NCBI GenBank assembly: GCA_900215285.1
Contig: OCMG01000004.1
Coordinates: 2,836,001-2,900,000 of the forward strand
DNA: 64,000 nucleotides
Direction of reading: 5' to 3'
Source: Ensifer adhaerens
GTDB lineage: Bacteria; Pseudomonadota; Alphaproteobacteria; Rhizobiales; Rhizobiaceae
The notes below the pieces were generated by a model, which saw only the letters and a list, made by a program, of their open reading frames with translations, made no database searches and was not told the DNA's origin. Shown here piece by piece: positions 47,288 through 58,776 of this stretch; position 1 is the first letter of the stretch; each line of letters starts with the position of its first letter. A program made the translations under genes and the position numbers.

Positions 47288-48799
47288 TCAGTTCATCGTG
47301 ACCGCGACAGAATGCGCGGCTTCGATTGCAGCAGTATAGTTCTTGAGCAGCAGGTCCACGGAGGCAGCGGTCGCATTGAAGACCGGAGCCGGATAGACGC
47401 CGAAGAAGATGGTGAGGATCGCCAGCGGATAAAGGATGAGCTTTTCGCGTGCCGAAAGGTCCAGCAGGCTCTTGAGCGTTTCCTTGTCCAGCGCACCGAA
47501 GATGACCCGGCGATAAAGCCAGAGCGCATAAGCGGCCGACAGGATCACGCCCGTCGCAGCGAAGAGAGCCACGAAGGTATTGGCGCGGAAGGCTCCCATC
47601 AGCGTCAGGAATTCGCCGACGAAGCCTGACGTGCCAGGAAGGCCCACGTTCGCCATCGTGAAGATCATGAAGGCGACGGCATATTTCGGCATGTTGTTGA
47701 CAAGACCGCCATAGGCCGCGATTTCGCGGGTATGCATTCGGTCATAGACGACGCCGACGCAGAGGAAGAGAGCGCCGGATACGATGCCGTGCGAGAGCAT
47801 CTGGTAGATCGCACCCTGCACGCCCTGAACGTTGGCGGCGAAGATACCCATGGTGACATAGCCCATGTGAGCAACGGACGAATAGGCGATCAGCTTCTTG
47901 ATGTCCGTCTGCATCAGAGCGACCAGCGACGTATAGATAATCGCCAGAACCGACAGCGTGAAGACGAACGGAGCGAAGTGCTCGGACGCGACCGGGAACA
48001 TGGCCAGCGAGAAGCGGATGAAACCATAGCCGCCGAGCTTCAGCAGGATGCCGGCCAGGATCACCGAGCCCGCCGTCGGCGCCTGAACGTGCGCGTCGGG
48101 AAGCCAGGTATGCACCGGCCACATCGGCATCTTCACCGCGAAAGATGCGAAGAAGGCCAACCATAGCCAGGTCTGCATGCTCGCCGGAAACTTGTGGCTC
48201 AGCAGTTCCGGAATGCTGGTGGTGCCGGCGTTCCAGTACATGGCCATGATGGCGAGCAGCATCAGTACGGAGCCGAGCAGCGTATAGAGGAAGAACTTGT
48301 AGGATGCGTAGACGCGATCCTTGCCGCCCCAGACGCCGATGATGATGAACATCGGAATGAGGCCTGCTTCGAAGAACACGTAGAAGAGCACGATGTCGAG
48401 CGACACGAAGACGCCGAGCATCAGGACTTCCAGGATCAGGAAAGCAATCATGTATTCCTTGATGCGCTTCTCGACGGCAAACCAGCTGGCCAGCACGCAG
48501 AAGGGCATGAGAAACGTCGTCAGAATGACGAAGAGCATGGAAATGCCGTCAACGCCGACAGCATAGGAGATGCCCGTGTTCAGCCAGGCATGCTTCTCGA
48601 CCATCTGGAAGCCGGGATTGGCATTGTCAAACCCGATCCAGATGAACAGCGATACGGCGAAGGTCACGACGGTCGTCAGGAGCGAAATGGTGAGAACATT
48701 CCGGCGGCCCGACGGGGAGTCGTCGCGGGTCAAAAGCAGCAGCAGCACGCCGACGAGCGGCAGGAAGGTGACGACGGTCAGAATTGGCCAATCGGTCAT
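47288..48799 (-). CDS. nuoM: NADH-quinone oxidoreductase subunit M
   Basis: A 503-residue antiporter-like subunit with about 14 spans. Conserved parts are [20 protein letters not shown], with the channel glutamate, and [18 protein letters not shown] with the conserved lysine. It pumps protons in the membrane arm of complex I. Its ATG overlaps the nuoL stop by one base (TGATG). Confidence 0.97.
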   Translation of the reverse strand: MTDWPILTVVTFLPLVGVLLLLLTRDDSPSGRRNVLTISLLTTVVTFAVSLFIWIGFDNANPGFQMVEKHAWLNTGISYAVGVDGISMLFVILTTFLMPFCVLASWFAVEKRIKEYMIAFLILEVLMLGVFVSLDIVLFYVFFEAGLIPMFIIIGVWGGKDRVYASYKFFLYTLLGSVLMLLAIMAMYWNAGTTSIPELLSHKFPASMQTWLWLAFFASFAVKMPMWPVHTWLPDAHVQAPTAGSVILAGILLKLGGYGFIRFSLAMFPVASEHFAPFVFTLSVLAIIYTSLVALMQTDIKKLIAYSSVAHMGYVTMGIFAANVQGVQGAIYQMLSHGIVSGALFLCVGVVYDRMHTREIAAYGGLVNNMPKYAVAFMIFTMANVGLPGTSGFVGEFLTLMGAFRANTFVALFAATGVILSAAYALWLYRRVIFGALDKETLKSLLDLSAREKLILYPLAILTIFFGVYPAPVFNATAASVDLLLKNYTAAIEAAHSVAVTMN

Positions 48800-50790
48800 C
48801 AGAGGGCACTCCCGAACATCATCCAGGTAACAAGCGCTGCAATGCCGATCAGCATTGCGAACGCGTAATGGTAAAGGTAGCCGGACTGGAGCCGGACAAC
48901 GCGGCCGGTCACATCCATGACACGGGCGGCAACACCGTTCGGGCCGAAGCCATCAATCACGCGGCCATCGCCTTCCTTCCAGAGGAAGTTGCCGAGCCAT
49001 TTGGCCGAGCGAACAAACAGGAAGTCGTAGAGTTCGTCGAAGTACCACTTGTTCAGCAGGAACTCGTAGAGAACGCGATGCTGCTGAGCGAGCACCTTTG
49101 GGACCCCAGGCGACACGATATACATCCAGTAGGCCAGCACGAAGCCGAGCACCATGGCGAAGAACGGGCTGAGCTTGACCCAGGTCGGAACCTCTTCCGC
49201 GAGCTTCAGGATTTCATTGTGGGGCGACGTGAAGAGAGCGCCCTTCCAGAATTCGCTGTATTCCTCGCCAAAGAAGTAGCCGTGGAAGGCCCAGCCGGCA
49301 AACAGTGCACCGATCGAGAGGACCAGCAGCGGGAAGAGCATCACGAAAGGAGACTCGTGAACGTGGTGCATGACGTCATGCGAGGCGCGCGGCTTGCCAT
49401 GGAAGGTCATGTGGACCAGGCGCCACGAGTAGAAGCTCGTGAAGAAGGCCGCGATGACCAGCATCCAGAAGGCAAAGTGACCGACCGAGGTACCCGCAGC
49501 GAAGGTCGCTTCGATGATCGCATCCTTCGAGTAGTAGCCGGCGGTGCCGAATGGCGTGAACGGTATGCCGACACCGGTCAAGGCGAGCGTACCGATCGTC
49601 ATGCCCCAATAGGTCTTGGGAATGTGCTTTCGCAGGCCGCCCATGTGGCGCATGTCCTGCTCGTCCGAAACGGCATGGATGACCGAGCCGGCGCCAAGGA
49701 ACAGAAGTGCCTTGAAGAAGGCGTGCGTGAAGAGGTGGAACACTGCCGCGCCGTATGCACCGACACCGAGGGCGGCGAACATGTAGCCGAGCTGCGAACA
49801 GGTCGAGTATGCAATCACGCGCTTGATGTCGTTCTGCACGAGACCGACGGTCGCTGCGAAGAAGGCCGTGATCGCGCCGATGATGGTGACGACGGTCAGC
49901 GCATCCGGCGACAATTCGAAGAGCGGCGACATGCGGGCGACAAGGAAGACGCCGGCGGTAACCATGGTTGCGGCATGGATGAGGGCCGAAACCGGCGTCG
50001 GGCCTTCCATGGCGTCCGGAAGCCAGGTGTGCAGCAGGAACTGTGCCGACTTACCCATCGCGCCCAGGAACAGCAGCAGGCAGGTCGCGGTGATCGCGTG
50101 GCCCTGGTCAAGCTGCATGCCGAACAGGTTGATGACGACCTTGCCCTGCCCTGCGGCCGGAATGTAATTCGGCGCGGCCGCGAAGATCGTGTCAAAATTG
50201 ATCGAGCCGAACAGAACGAAGACGGAGAAGATGCCGAGAACGAAGCCGAAGTCGCCAACGCGGTTGACGATGAAGGCCTTCATGGCGGCTGCACTTGCCG
50301 AAGGCTTCTTGAACCAGAAGCCGATGAGCAGGTAGGACGCCAGACCCACGCCTTCCCAGCCGAAGAACATCTGCAGCAGGTTGTCCGACGTGATGAGCAT
50401 GAGCATCGCGAAGGTGAAAAGCGACAGATAGGCGAAGAAGCGCGGCCGATGCGGATCGTGGTGCATGTAGCCGATCGAATAGAGATGCACGAGGCACGAT
50501 ACGGTGTTGACCACCACGAACATGACGGAAGTCAGCGTATCGATGCGGAAGGCCCAAGAAACGTCGAGACCACCGGACTGGATCCAGTGCAGAACCTGAA
50601 CCTTGATGACTTCTTCGTGGTGGCCAAGCGCGACGTTGAAGAAAACGACCCAAGAGAGGACCGCAACAACGACCATGAGGCTCGTCGTAACGAATTCGGA
50701 CGCTTTGGCGCCAATGGTGTTGCCACCGAGGCCTGCAATGAGGAAGCCGATCAGCGGAAGGAAGACGATGGCTTTGTAGAGCATGTCCAT
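48799..50790 (-). CDS. nuoL: NADH-quinone oxidoreductase subunit L
   Basis: A 663-residue distal antiporter-like subunit. [18 protein letters not shown] and [19 protein letters not shown] are family hallmarks; the long C-terminal amphipathic helix that runs along the membrane arm occupies about residues 530-600. It is in the standard place, after nuoK with 7 bases between. Confidence 0.97.
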   Translation of the reverse strand: MDMLYKAIVFLPLIGFLIAGLGGNTIGAKASEFVTTSLMVVVAVLSWVVFFNVALGHHEEVIKVQVLHWIQSGGLDVSWAFRIDTLTSVMFVVVNTVSCLVHLYSIGYMHHDPHRPRFFAYLSLFTFAMLMLITSDNLLQMFFGWEGVGLASYLLIGFWFKKPSASAAAMKAFIVNRVGDFGFVLGIFSVFVLFGSINFDTIFAAAPNYIPAAGQGKVVINLFGMQLDQGHAITATCLLLFLGAMGKSAQFLLHTWLPDAMEGPTPVSALIHAATMVTAGVFLVARMSPLFELSPDALTVVTIIGAITAFFAATVGLVQNDIKRVIAYSTCSQLGYMFAALGVGAYGAAVFHLFTHAFFKALLFLGAGSVIHAVSDEQDMRHMGGLRKHIPKTYWGMTIGTLALTGVGIPFTPFGTAGYYSKDAIIEATFAAGTSVGHFAFWMLVIAAFFTSFYSWRLVHMTFHGKPRASHDVMHHVHESPFVMLFPLLVLSIGALFAGWAFHGYFFGEEYSEFWKGALFTSPHNEILKLAEEVPTWVKLSPFFAMVLGFVLAYWMYIVSPGVPKVLAQQHRVLYEFLLNKWYFDELYDFLFVRSAKWLGNFLWKEGDGRVIDGFGPNGVAARVMDVTGRVVRLQSGYLYHYAFAMLIGIAALVTWMMFGSAL

Positions 50791-50797
50791 GGTTCGA

Positions 50798-51106
50798 TCA
50801 GCCCTTCATGACGTTGACGTCATCGACCGCGATGGAGCCGCGGTTGCGGTAGAAGACGACGAGAATTGCAAGACCGATGGCGGCTTCTGCAGCCGCGACG
50901 GTCAGAATGAACAGAGCGAAGACCTGGCCCGCGATATCGTGCAGGAAGGTCGAAAAGGCCACCATGTTGATATTGACGGCGAGCAGAATGAGCTCGACCG
51001 ACATCAGGATCACGATGATGTTCTTGCGGTTCAGGAAAATCCCGAAAATGCCCAGCACGAAGAGAATGGCGCTGACCGTGAGATAATGGGAAATACCGAT
51101 TTCCAT
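50798..51106 (-). CDS. nuoK: NADH-quinone oxidoreductase subunit K
   Basis: A 102-residue, three-span subunit. The conserved glutamates lie in [20 protein letters not shown] and [13 protein letters not shown]. It links the quinone module to the antiporters. Its length is exactly that of the family. Confidence 0.97.
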   Translation of the reverse strand: MEIGISHYLTVSAILFVLGIFGIFLNRKNIIVILMSVELILLAVNINMVAFSTFLHDIAGQVFALFILTVAAAEAAIGLAILVVFYRNRGSIAVDDVNVMKG

Positions 51107-51139
51107 GACTTAGTTTCCTTGAATATCCGGTCGCCTGCC

Positions 51140-51754
51140 TTAGATGCCCTGCCCCGGCTTCACCTTGACGATCGTCACCGCCGTCTCGGGTGTGCGGGCC
51201 ACCTGGGCCGAGATGTTCTGCCGCTTGACGTTGGTCCGATGCTTCAGCGTCAGCACGATTGCGCCGATCATCGCCACGAGCAGAACCAGTCCGGCAATCT
51301 GGAAGAAGTAGACGTAGTGGGTGTAGAGCACGTCGCCCAGGGCCTGCGTGTTCGAGCGATCGGTCAGTGCCGGGATCGGAACGGCCGCCTTCTTGGCGAT
51401 CTCCGGCGAGATCGTCGAGCCGCCGATCACGAAGATCAGTTCGAGCGCCAGGATGATACCGATCAGCGCACCGACCGGCGCGTATTCCAGAGCCTTCGTG
51501 CGAAGCGCCGCGAAATCCACATCCAGCATCATGACGACGAAGAGGAAGAGAACCGCAACCGCCCCGACATAGACGACGAGGAGGATCATCGCCAGGAACT
51601 CGGCGCCGGTGAGCAGGAAAAGCCCGGCCGCGTTGAAGAAGGTCAGGATCAGGAACAGGACGGAGTGAACCGGGTTCCGCGCCGAAATCACCATGAACGC
51701 CGATGCGATGGCGATGAAGGCGAACAGATAAAAGAATAGAGCCTGAAGACCCAT
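51140..51754 (-). CDS. nuoJ: NADH-quinone oxidoreductase subunit J
   Basis: A 204-residue membrane subunit with five spans in its first 160 residues. SARNPVHSVLFLILTFFNAA and LLVVYVGAVAVLFLFVVMML are diagnostic; the latter is the pi-bulge helix. The ATG at 51754 is the family start, and the open frame upstream has no similarity. A gap of 139 bases separates it from nuoI, the largest gap in the second half of the operon. Confidence 0.96.
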   Translation of the reverse strand: MGLQALFFYLFAFIAIASAFMVISARNPVHSVLFLILTFFNAAGLFLLTGAEFLAMILLVVYVGAVAVLFLFVVMMLDVDFAALRTKALEYAPVGALIGIILALELIFVIGGSTISPEIAKKAAVPIPALTDRSNTQALGDVLYTHYVYFFQIAGLVLLVAMIGAIVLTLKHRTNVKRQNISAQVARTPETAVTIVKVKPGQGI

Positions 51755-51893
51755 GTCGATGCCTTTTTCAGCTTTCCGGAGGACGACGGTCCGTCGCCGG
51801 CCCATCCGGTGAGACGCATCGATTGCCGATGCGCCATGCCCCTTTTGCGCATCCGCCCGAAGATGGCGAAGCGCGTTTCATGTCAGATGCGGA

Positions 51894-52385
51894 TCACCGG
51901 TACGGTGCGTCCATGGCGATGTTGGCCGCGATTTCCCGCTCCCAGCGGTCGCCGTTGTCGAGAAGACGGGCCTTGTCGTAATAAAGTTCTTCGCGCGTTT
52001 CGGTCGCGAATTCGAAATTCGGGCCTTCGACGATGGCGTCGACCGGGCAGGCTTCCTGGCAGAAGCCACAATAGATGCACTTCACCATGTCGATGTCATA
52101 ACGCACCGTGCGGCGCGTGCCGTCATTGCGGCGCGGGCCGGCCTCGATGGTGATGGCCTGAGCGGGACAGATCGCCTCGCAGAGCTTGCAGGCGATACAA
52201 CGTTCTTCGCCGTTCGGATAGCGGCGCAGTGCGTGTTCGCCACGGAAACGCGGCGAAACCGGACCCTTTTCGAACGGATAGTTCACCGTGGCCTTGGGCG
52301 CAAAGAAGTAGCGCATGGTCAGACCAATGGCGCTGACAAACTCCCGCAGGAAGAGCGACTTAACGAATTGGGTAGCAGAGGCCAT
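51894..52385 (-). CDS. nuoI: NADH-quinone oxidoreductase subunit I
   Basis: A 163-residue ferredoxin-like subunit with two [4Fe-4S] clusters (N6a, N6b). The motifs are [12 protein letters not shown] and [12 protein letters not shown]. It passes electrons from NuoG to NuoB in the peripheral arm. The start at 52385 lies 2 bases after the nuoH stop; two further in-frame upstream ATGs are inside nuoH. Confidence 0.97.
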   Translation of the reverse strand: MASATQFVKSLFLREFVSAIGLTMRYFFAPKATVNYPFEKGPVSPRFRGEHALRRYPNGEERCIACKLCEAICPAQAITIEAGPRRNDGTRRTVRYDIDMVKCIYCGFCQEACPVDAIVEGPNFEFATETREELYYDKARLLDNGDRWEREIAANIAMDAPYR

Positions 52386-52387
52386 GA

Positions 52388-53431
52388 TCATGCCCATCCC
52401 GTCAGCTTGAGTACGAATGCGGTCACGATCAGGAAGAAGAGCGACAGCGGAAGGAAGACCTTCCAGCCGAGACGCATCAACTGGTCGTAACGGTAGCGGG
52501 GCACGAATGCCTTCACCAGGCCGAACATGAAGAAGACCATGGTTGCCTTGAGGATGAACCAGATGACACCCGGGACCCAGTTCAAGAACCATACGTCAAC
52601 CGGAGGCAGCCAGCCGCCTAGGAAGAGGATCGTCGTCAGCGCGCACATCAGAACGATGGCAGAATATTCGCCGAGCATGAACATCATGTAAGGCGTCGAG
52701 CCATATTCGACCATGAAGCCGGCAACCAGTTCCGATTCCGCTTCCGGAAGGTCGAAGGGCGGACGGTTCGTTTCAGCAAGCGCCGAGATGAAGAAGATGA
52801 TGAAGACCGGGAAGAGCGCGAGCCAGTTCCAGTCGAGCAGCGAAGGCGGCAGGCCGAGCTTGGTGCCGAGGCCGGTGTTCTGCGCCATGACGATGTCGGA
52901 AAGGTTCAGCGAACCGACAGTCAGGAGAACGGTGACGATCACGAAGCCGATCGAGACTTCATAGGACACCATCTGCGCAGCCGAACGCAGTGCGCCGAGG
53001 AACGGATATTTCGAGTTCGAAGCCCAGCCACCCATGATGATGCCGTAGACTTCGAGCGAGGAGATCGCGAAAACGTAAAGGATGCCGACGTTGATGTTGG
53101 CGATCACCCAGCCCGCATTCAACGGAATGACGGCCCAGGTCGCGAGCGCCAGCGTCACGGCAACCAGCGGCGCAAGGAGGAAAACGCCCTTGTTGGCGCC
53201 AGCCGGAATGACCGGTTCCTTGAGCACGAACTTCAAAAGGTCGGCGAAGGACTGGAAAAGTCCCCACGGACCCACCACGTTAGGTCCACGGCGCATCTGG
53301 ACAGCAGCCCAGATCTTGCGGTCGGCGAGCAGGATATACGCGATGAAGAGCAGCAGCGCGACGAGCATCAGGAGGGACTGCCCCACGATGATCAGCGCCG
53401 GCAAGACATAGGTGAAGAAAAACTGTTCCAT
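52388..53431 (-). CDS. nuoH: NADH-quinone oxidoreductase subunit H
   Basis: A 347-residue membrane subunit with eight or nine spans that forms the quinone cavity with NuoB and Nuo[21 protein letters not shown] and [19 protein letters not shown], with its conserved acids, are intact. The ATG at 53431 matches the family start; the extension to 53488 overlaps nuoG. Confidence 0.97.
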   Translation of the reverse strand: MEQFFFTYVLPALIIVGQSLLMLVALLLFIAYILLADRKIWAAVQMRRGPNVVGPWGLFQSFADLLKFVLKEPVIPAGANKGVFLLAPLVAVTLALATWAVIPLNAGWVIANINVGILYVFAISSLEVYGIIMGGWASNSKYPFLGALRSAAQMVSYEVSIGFVIVTVLLTVGSLNLSDIVMAQNTGLGTKLGLPPSLLDWNWLALFPVFIIFFISALAETNRPPFDLPEAESELVAGFMVEYGSTPYMMFMLGEYSAIVLMCALTTILFLGGWLPPVDVWFLNWVPGVIWFILKATMVFFMFGLVKAFVPRYRYDQLMRLGWKVFLPLSLFFLIVTAFVLKLTGWA

Positions 53432-53442
53432 GATCCCTGCCC

Positions 53443-55524
53443 TTACTCCGCGGCAACCTTGAAGTTGTTGGCCGCCAGCGCGGAGCACTCAGCCATGACG
53501 GCGGACGCCCGTGCTATCGGGTTCGTCAAATAGAAGTCTTTGACCGCGCTTGCAAATGCGGATTTCTCCAGAGCACCGGTTTTTTTCGCCAGTGCAGCAA
53601 TTTCAGCAGCTGCACCCCGCTTGATCGCGTCAAGTTCGGCGAAATGCGGGTGGCTCGCATAGAGCTTTGCACGCAGAGCACCCAGCGAATCAAACGGCAG
53701 CTTCTTGCCGAGAACATCGGAGAGCGCCCGGATGATCGCCCAGTCTTCGCGGGCATCGCCCGGTGCGAAGCCGGCGCGCGTGCTCATCTGAACGCGGCCT
53801 TCGGTGTTGACCCAGGTGCCCGACTTTTCCGTATAGGCAGCGCCCGGCAGGATGACGTCTGCTGCAGATGCGCCCGCGTCACCATGGCTTCCGATATAGA
53901 CCGTGAAGCCGGCCTTCTTGGCCGAGAAGTCGAGTTCGTCAGCGCCGAGCAGGAAGAGAACATCCATCGAGGAGAGCTGCGTCGCGGCATCCGCACCGCC
54001 CTCGCCCGGCACGAAGCCGAGGTCGAGTGCGCCGACGCGTGAGGCGGCCGTGTGCAGAACGGCAAAGCCATTCCACTCATCGGTGACAACGCCGCAATCG
54101 GCTGCGATCTTCGCAGCGACCGCCAGAACTGCGGCACCATTCGCGCCCTTCAGCGCGCCCTGGCCGACGATGATCATCGGGTTCTTGGCAGCTTTGAGCT
54201 TTTCAGCGAACGCGTTCGAACCGTCTGCGATAGCAGCAAGCGTATCCGTTCCTGCGCCGAGATATTCGTGGCCGTAGCGGAATTCGCCGTCCTGACCGAT
54301 AACGCCGACGGCGACGCCGCCCTGGCGCCAGCGCTTGCGGATGCGGGCGTTGAGAACGGCCGCCTCGAAGCGCGGGTTGGAACCGACGAGCAGGAAGGCA
54401 TCAGCCTTCTCGATGCCCGCAACAGTTGGGTTGAAGATGTAAGATGCGCGGCCAAGCGACGGATCGGCGAATGCGCCGTCCTGACGGGCATCGATGTTCT
54501 TCGAGCCGAGAGCGGCCATCAGTTCGCCGAGTGCGTAGATTTCTTCAACGGAAGCGAGATCGCCAGCGATCGCGCCGATCTTCGAGCCATTGGTCTTCGA
54601 AACGACGTCCTTGATGGAAGCGAAGGCTTCACCCCAGGTCGCAGGAACCAGACGGCCGTCCTTGCGGACGTAAGGCTTGTCGAGGCGCTGCGTGCGCAGG
54701 CCGTCCCAGACGAAGCGCGACTTGTCGGAGATCCACTCCTCGTTCACCTCTTCGTTGACGCGCGGCATGATGCGCATCACTTCGCGGCCGCGCGTATCGA
54801 CGCGGATGGCGGAGCCGAGCGCGTCCATGACGTCGATCGTCTCGGTTTTGTTCAGTTCCCACGGACGGGCCGTGAAGGCGAAGGGCTTGGAGGTCAGCGC
54901 GCCGACCGGGCAGAGGTCAACAACGTTGCCCTGCAGCTCAGAGGTCATGGCCTGCTCGAGATAGGTGGTGATCTCGGCGTCTTCGCCACGACCGATCAGG
55001 CCGAGCTCGGAAATTCCGGCGACTTCCGTCGTGAAGCGAACGCAGCGCGTGCAGTGAATGCAGCGGTTCATCACGGTCTTGACGAGCGGGCCGATATATT
55101 TGTCTTCCACGGCGCGCTTGTTTTCATTGTAGCGGGTGCCGTCCATGCCGAAGGCCATCGCCTGGTCCTGCAGGTCGCATTCGCCACCCTGGTCGCAGAT
55201 AGGGCAATCCAGCGGATGGTTGATCAGCAGGAATTCCATCACGCCTTCGCGGGCCTTCTTGACCATCGGCGTGTTGGTGAAGATTTCCGGCAGTTCGCCA
55301 TTCGGGCCGCCGCGAACGTCGCGCACGCCCATGGCGCAGGAGGCAGCCGGCTTCGGCGGGCCGCCCTTCACCTCGATCAGACACATGCGGCAGTTGCCGG
55401 CAACCGACAGCCGCTCATGAAAACAGAAGCGCGGCACCTCGGCCCCGGCCTCTTCGCACGCCTGCAACAGCGTGAAATGATCCGGAACTTCGATTTCCTT
55501 ACCGTCGACTTTCAGCTTCGCCAT
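53443..55524 (-). CDS. nuoG: NADH-quinone oxidoreductase subunit G
   Basis: A 693-residue peripheral subunit. The N-terminal ferredoxin-like domain has the [2Fe-2S] cysteines ([16 protein letters not shown]) and the N4/N5 cysteines ([14 protein letters not shown], then [10 protein letters not shown]). The molybdopterin-oxidoreductase-like domain that follows has no cofactor, as in other NuoG. It begins after a gap of 121 bases from the upstream nuo-associated gene. A GC-rich hairpin in that gap has no T-run. Confidence 0.97.
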   Translation of the reverse strand: MAKLKVDGKEIEVPDHFTLLQACEEAGAEVPRFCFHERLSVAGNCRMCLIEVKGGPPKPAASCAMGVRDVRGGPNGELPEIFTNTPMVKKAREGVMEFLLINHPLDCPICDQGGECDLQDQAMAFGMDGTRYNENKRAVEDKYIGPLVKTVMNRCIHCTRCVRFTTEVAGISELGLIGRGEDAEITTYLEQAMTSELQGNVVDLCPVGALTSKPFAFTARPWELNKTETIDVMDALGSAIRVDTRGREVMRIMPRVNEEVNEEWISDKSRFVWDGLRTQRLDKPYVRKDGRLVPATWGEAFASIKDVVSKTNGSKIGAIAGDLASVEEIYALGELMAALGSKNIDARQDGAFADPSLGRASYIFNPTVAGIEKADAFLLVGSNPRFEAAVLNARIRKRWRQGGVAVGVIGQDGEFRYGHEYLGAGTDTLAAIADGSNAFAEKLKAAKNPMIIVGQGALKGANGAAVLAVAAKIAADCGVVTDEWNGFAVLHTAASRVGALDLGFVPGEGGADAATQLSSMDVLFLLGADELDFSAKKAGFTVYIGSHGDAGASAADVILPGAAYTEKSGTWVNTEGRVQMSTRAGFAPGDAREDWAIIRALSDVLGKKLPFDSLGALRAKLYASHPHFAELDAIKRGAAAEIAALAKKTGALEKSAFASAVKDFYLTNPIARASAVMAECSALAANNFKVAAE

Positions 55525-55645
55525 ATTCGCCTTCCCGCTTCCGCGCTCAATCGCGCATCAAGCCAGAGTTTCTGTCGTGGTCCGGAAGGTCCTTGCGGAC
55601 CGCCCTCGCCCATTTCATTTCACGCCCTTGAACCTGCCTTGCGGC

Positions 55646-56428
55646 TCAGTGTCCGGTCGCCAGTATCTTCCGCGCCTGTCCCGCCCAGTCGTCCCGCAGG
55701 ATCCGGCCTTCAAGACCGAGTTCCTCGTCGAGCGCAGCAAGCGCTGCTTCATTCATTTCGGCCAGCTGCGCGAATGTCACCACACCGTGACCCGTCAGCA
55801 CATTGGCCAGCTTCGGGCCAATGCCCGAAATCCGCTTCAAGTCGTCGCCGGCCGAAACCGGCGCCTTCGCGACCGCAGCCTTCTCGGCCGACTTGCGAAC
55901 CTTGGCGACCTTCGCCGCCTTGCGCGCCCGCTTCTCGATCACCTCGTCGGCTGAGACCTTTGCCGACAAGGGTTCGTTCTCAGGCACTTCAACGACCACA
56001 GGCTTAGCGACCTCGGCCTCCGCTATCTTTGCCGTCACAGGCTCGACAGCAAACGGGGCTTCGTCAGCGACCGGTTCGGCCATTGGCTGGGCTTCCGCCA
56101 GTTGGGCTTCGGCCGCCGGCTTCACTTCGGCCGCTTCCGCCTCGGCAGTCGGCGCATTCACGCGCTCTGCCTGATCCTGCATCGCATTGAGGAAGAGGCT
56201 TGCCCACTGCCCGGTCATCCGGATGCCGTAAGCTGTTGCCGCTGCCATCATGATGGCCGGATTGGCCATCAGCGGATTGAGCGCAACGCCCTCTTGCCTG
56301 TCACCGTCCTTCGTCCAGTCAGTCTTCATGAATGCCTCCATCGCCTCGTTCGTCGCTCGAACAAGATTCGCCACCGCATCATGCGGAGCGGACATGTCGT
56401 CACGATGATCGTTGCGCTGGGCGTTCAT
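55646..56428 (-). CDS. nuo-operon protein with C-terminal helix-hairpin-helix domain
   Basis: A 260-residue protein that is not a canonical complex I subunit. Residues 15-85 form a helical region (NLVRATNEAMEAFMKTDW). Residues 85-195 are rich in Ala, Glu, Val and Pro and look disordered. Residues 195-260 form a helix-hairpin-helix-like domain (DDLKRISGIGPKLANVL ... GRILRDDW) that is closely related to the C-terminal domain of NuoE, 1.5 kb away. It lies 6 bases after nuoF. It may be an assembly or accessory factor, which is inference. Confidence 0.85.
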   Translation of the reverse strand: MNAQRNDHRDDMSAPHDAVANLVRATNEAMEAFMKTDWTKDGDRQEGVALNPLMANPAIMMAAATAYGIRMTGQWASLFLNAMQDQAERVNAPTAEAEAAEVKPAAEAQLAEAQPMAEPVADEAPFAVEPVTAKIAEAEVAKPVVVEVPENEPLSAKVSADEVIEKRARKAAKVAKVRKSAEKAAVAKAPVSAGDDLKRISGIGPKLANVLTGHGVVTFAQLAEMNEAALAALDEELGLEGRILRDDWAGQARKILATGH

Positions 56429-56434
56429 GGAAGC

Positions 56435-57739
56435 TTACTCGGCAGCCTCCAGAACCGCGCCGTGCGCCATGGCGTTGGCCGTGTACTGGTCGATCCGCTT
56501 TTCGATTTCCGGACGGAAATTGCGGATCAGACCCTGGACCGGCCAGGCGGCAGCGTCGCCCAATGCACAGATCGTGTGACCCTCGATCTGCTTCGTGACT
56601 TCAAACAGCATGTCGATTTCGCGCTTCTGCGCGTTGCCCTTCACCATGCGCTCGAGAACGCGCATCATCCAGCCCGTGCCTTCGCGGCACGGCGTGCACT
56701 GACCGCAGCTCTCGTGCTTGAAGAAGGCAGCGATGCGCCAGATGGCCTTGATGATGTCGGTGGACTTGTCCATGACGATCATGCCGCCGGTGCCGAACGA
56801 GGACTTGACCTCGCGCATGCCGTCGAAGTCCATGATCGCGTCCTTCATGTCCTCGCCCTTGACGACGGGGCACGATGCGCCACCCGGAATAACCGCGAGC
56901 AGGTTGTCCCAGCCGCCGCGGATGCCGCCGCAATGCGTTTCGATGAGTTCGCGGAAGGACAGGCCCATCGCGTCTTCGAAGGTGCAGGGCTTGTTGACGT
57001 GGCCGGAAACCATGAACAGCTTGGTGCCGACATTGTTCGGACGGCCGATCGACGAGAACCACGATGCGCCGCGACGCAGGATGGTCGGAGCAACGGCGAT
57101 GGATTCGACGTTGTTGACCGTGGTCGGGCAGCCATAGAGGCCCATATTGGCCGGGAACGGCGGCTTCAGGCGCGGCTGGCCCTTCTTGCCTTCCAGGCTT
57201 TCCAACAGAGCGGTTTCCTCGCCGCAGATATAGGCGCCTGCACCATGGTGCAGATAGACGTCGAAATCCCAGCCGTTCTTGTTGTTCTTGCCAAGGAGAC
57301 CAGCGTCATAGCACTCGTCCACGGCCGCCTGCAGGGCTTCACGCTCGCGCATGTATTCGCCACGGAGGTAGATGTAGGCCGTGTTGGCGCCCATGGCGAA
57401 GCCGGCAATCACGCAGCCTTCGATCAGCGTATGCGGATCGTGGCGCATGATGTCGCGGTCCTTGCAGGTACCGGGCTCGGATTCGTCGGCGTTGACGACG
57501 AGGTAATGCGGACGGCCATCGCTCTGCTTGGGCATGAACGACCACTTGAGGCCAGTCGGGAAGCCTGCGCCACCTCGGCCACGAAGGCCAGAGGCCTTCA
57601 TCTCGTCGATGATCCAGTCGCGGCCCTTTTCGATGATCTGCTTGGTGCCGTCCCAGTGGCCACGCGACATGGCGCCCTTCAGGGACTTGTCCTTGAGACC
57701 GTAAAGGTTGGTGAAAATGCGATCTTCGTCCTTAAGCAT
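56435..57739 (-). CDS. nuoF: NADH-quinone oxidoreductase subunit F
   Basis: A 434-residue subunit that holds FMN, the NADH site and cluster N3. [18 protein letters not shown] is the nucleotide loop. The [4Fe-4S] cysteines are in [11 protein letters not shown] and HTICALGD. It is normal in length. It follows nuoE after 10 bases. Confidence 0.97.
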   Translation of the reverse strand: MLKDEDRIFTNLYGLKDKSLKGAMSRGHWDGTKQIIEKGRDWIIDEMKASGLRGRGGAGFPTGLKWSFMPKQSDGRPHYLVVNADESEPGTCKDRDIMRHDPHTLIEGCVIAGFAMGANTAYIYLRGEYMREREALQAAVDECYDAGLLGKNNKNGWDFDVYLHHGAGAYICGEETALLESLEGKKGQPRLKPPFPANMGLYGCPTTVNNVESIAVAPTILRRGASWFSSIGRPNNVGTKLFMVSGHVNKPCTFEDAMGLSFRELIETHCGGIRGGWDNLLAVIPGGASCPVVKGEDMKDAIMDFDGMREVKSSFGTGGMIVMDKSTDIIKAIWRIAAFFKHESCGQCTPCREGTGWMMRVLERMVKGNAQKREIDMLFEVTKQIEGHTICALGDAAAWPVQGLIRNFRPEIEKRIDQYTANAMAHGAVLEAAE

Positions 57740-57749
57740 GTCTCACCTC

Positions 57750-58760
57750 TCAACGCGGCTTCTTGCCGAAAACGCGCACATATTCTTCTTCACCGCCGCG
57801 CGCCAGCGCATCGGCTTGCTTGATCCAGTCGTCGCGAAGGATGCGGCCGCGGAATGCCAGGTAACCGTCGACCCAGGCGATTTCCTTTTCCGTCCACTTG
57901 GCGATCTGCGCAAACGTGTAGATGCCGAGATCATGAAGCTTGTTTTCCATGACCGGGCCGACACCGGAAATCATCTTGAGGTCGTCCGGGGTGGCCGGCT
58001 TTTCGACGGCAGCCGGACGGTTCGGATCATCCAGCGATGGCTTGGCTTCCGCCTTGGCGTCAGCAACAGGCGCAGACGGCGCGGCAGCAACAGGAGCGGG
58101 TGCAGCAGCAGCCGGGGCTTCGGCGCGTGCGGCAAACTTCGGCGGCACGACATCGCTTGTCAGCGTGACCGGCGCGCCGGCCGGGGCAGAATAGACACGG
58201 TCGATTTGCGGACCAGGGGTCACGTCACCGCCCTTGCCTGCTTCGAACCGGTCGATGATGTATTCCAGCTGCGTCGGCGTCAGGTCTTCATAGGTGTCCT
58301 TGAAAATGACAACCATCGGCGCGTTGACGCAGGCGCCCTGACATTCGACTTCTTCCCAGGACAGCGTGCCGCTTTCGTTGGTGTGGAGCGGCTCCGGATG
58401 AATCTTCTTCTTGCACACAGCCATCAGATCTTCGGAACCGCGCAGCATGCAGGGCGTGGTGCCACAGACCTGCACATGCGCACGCGTCCCGACCGGCTTG
58501 ATCTGGAATTGCGTGTAGAAGGTCGCAACTTCGAGAACACGGATATAGGGCATTTCCAGCATGTCCGCGATCTTTTCGATCGCCGCACGCGTGACCCAGC
58601 CATCCTGTTCCTGGGCGCGCATCAACAGCGGGATCACCGCAGATTGCTGGCGACCAGCAGGGTACTTCTTGATCGTCTCGGCCGCCCACGCGCTGTTGGC
58701 TTCGTTGAAGGCGAAGCTCTGCGGCTGGACGTTATCATCGGCTAGTCGTCGAACGGACAT
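57750..58760 (-). CDS. nuoE: NADH-quinone oxidoreductase subunit E with C-terminal extension
   Basis: A 336-residue protein, about twice the usual 165-220. The first 200 residues are a thioredoxin-like NuoE with the [2Fe-2S] cysteines in CGTTPC and ECQGAC. Residues 205-265 are a linker rich in Ala and Pro. Residues 265-330 are a helix-hairpin-helix-like domain (DDLKMISGVGPVMENKL ... GRILRDDW) shared with the protein encoded after nuoF. It accepts electrons near FMN (cluster N1a). The extension is known from rhizobial genomes, but its role is unknown. Confidence 0.95.
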   Translation of the reverse strand: MSVRRLADDNVQPQSFAFNEANSAWAAETIKKYPAGRQQSAVIPLLMRAQEQDGWVTRAAIEKIADMLEMPYIRVLEVATFYTQFQIKPVGTRAHVQVCGTTPCMLRGSEDLMAVCKKKIHPEPLHTNESGTLSWEEVECQGACVNAPMVVIFKDTYEDLTPTQLEYIIDRFEAGKGGDVTPGPQIDRVYSAPAGAPVTLTSDVVPPKFAARAEAPAAAAPAPVAAAPSAPVADAKAEAKPSLDDPNRPAAVEKPATPDDLKMISGVGPVMENKLHDLGIYTFAQIAKWTEKEIAWVDGYLAFRGRILRDDWIKQADALARGGEEEYVRVFGKKPR

Positions 58761-58776
58761 TCTCTTTCACGCCTTG

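Noticed and set aside
48784..50811. A 675-codon plus-strand frame opposite nuoL
   Set aside because: It is rich in Glu, Asp, Arg and His as expected for the reverse reading of a membrane protein. nuoL is certain.
55588..55601. GGTCC-TTGC-GGACC hairpin between nuoG and the upstream gene as a terminator
   Set aside because: The stem is only 5 bp and has no T-run on either strand. A terminator inside nuo is unlikely, although weak attenuation cannot be excluded.
54052..56007. A 651-codon plus-strand frame across nuoG and the nuo-associated gene
   Set aside because: It crosses two real minus-strand genes and has no recognisable domain.
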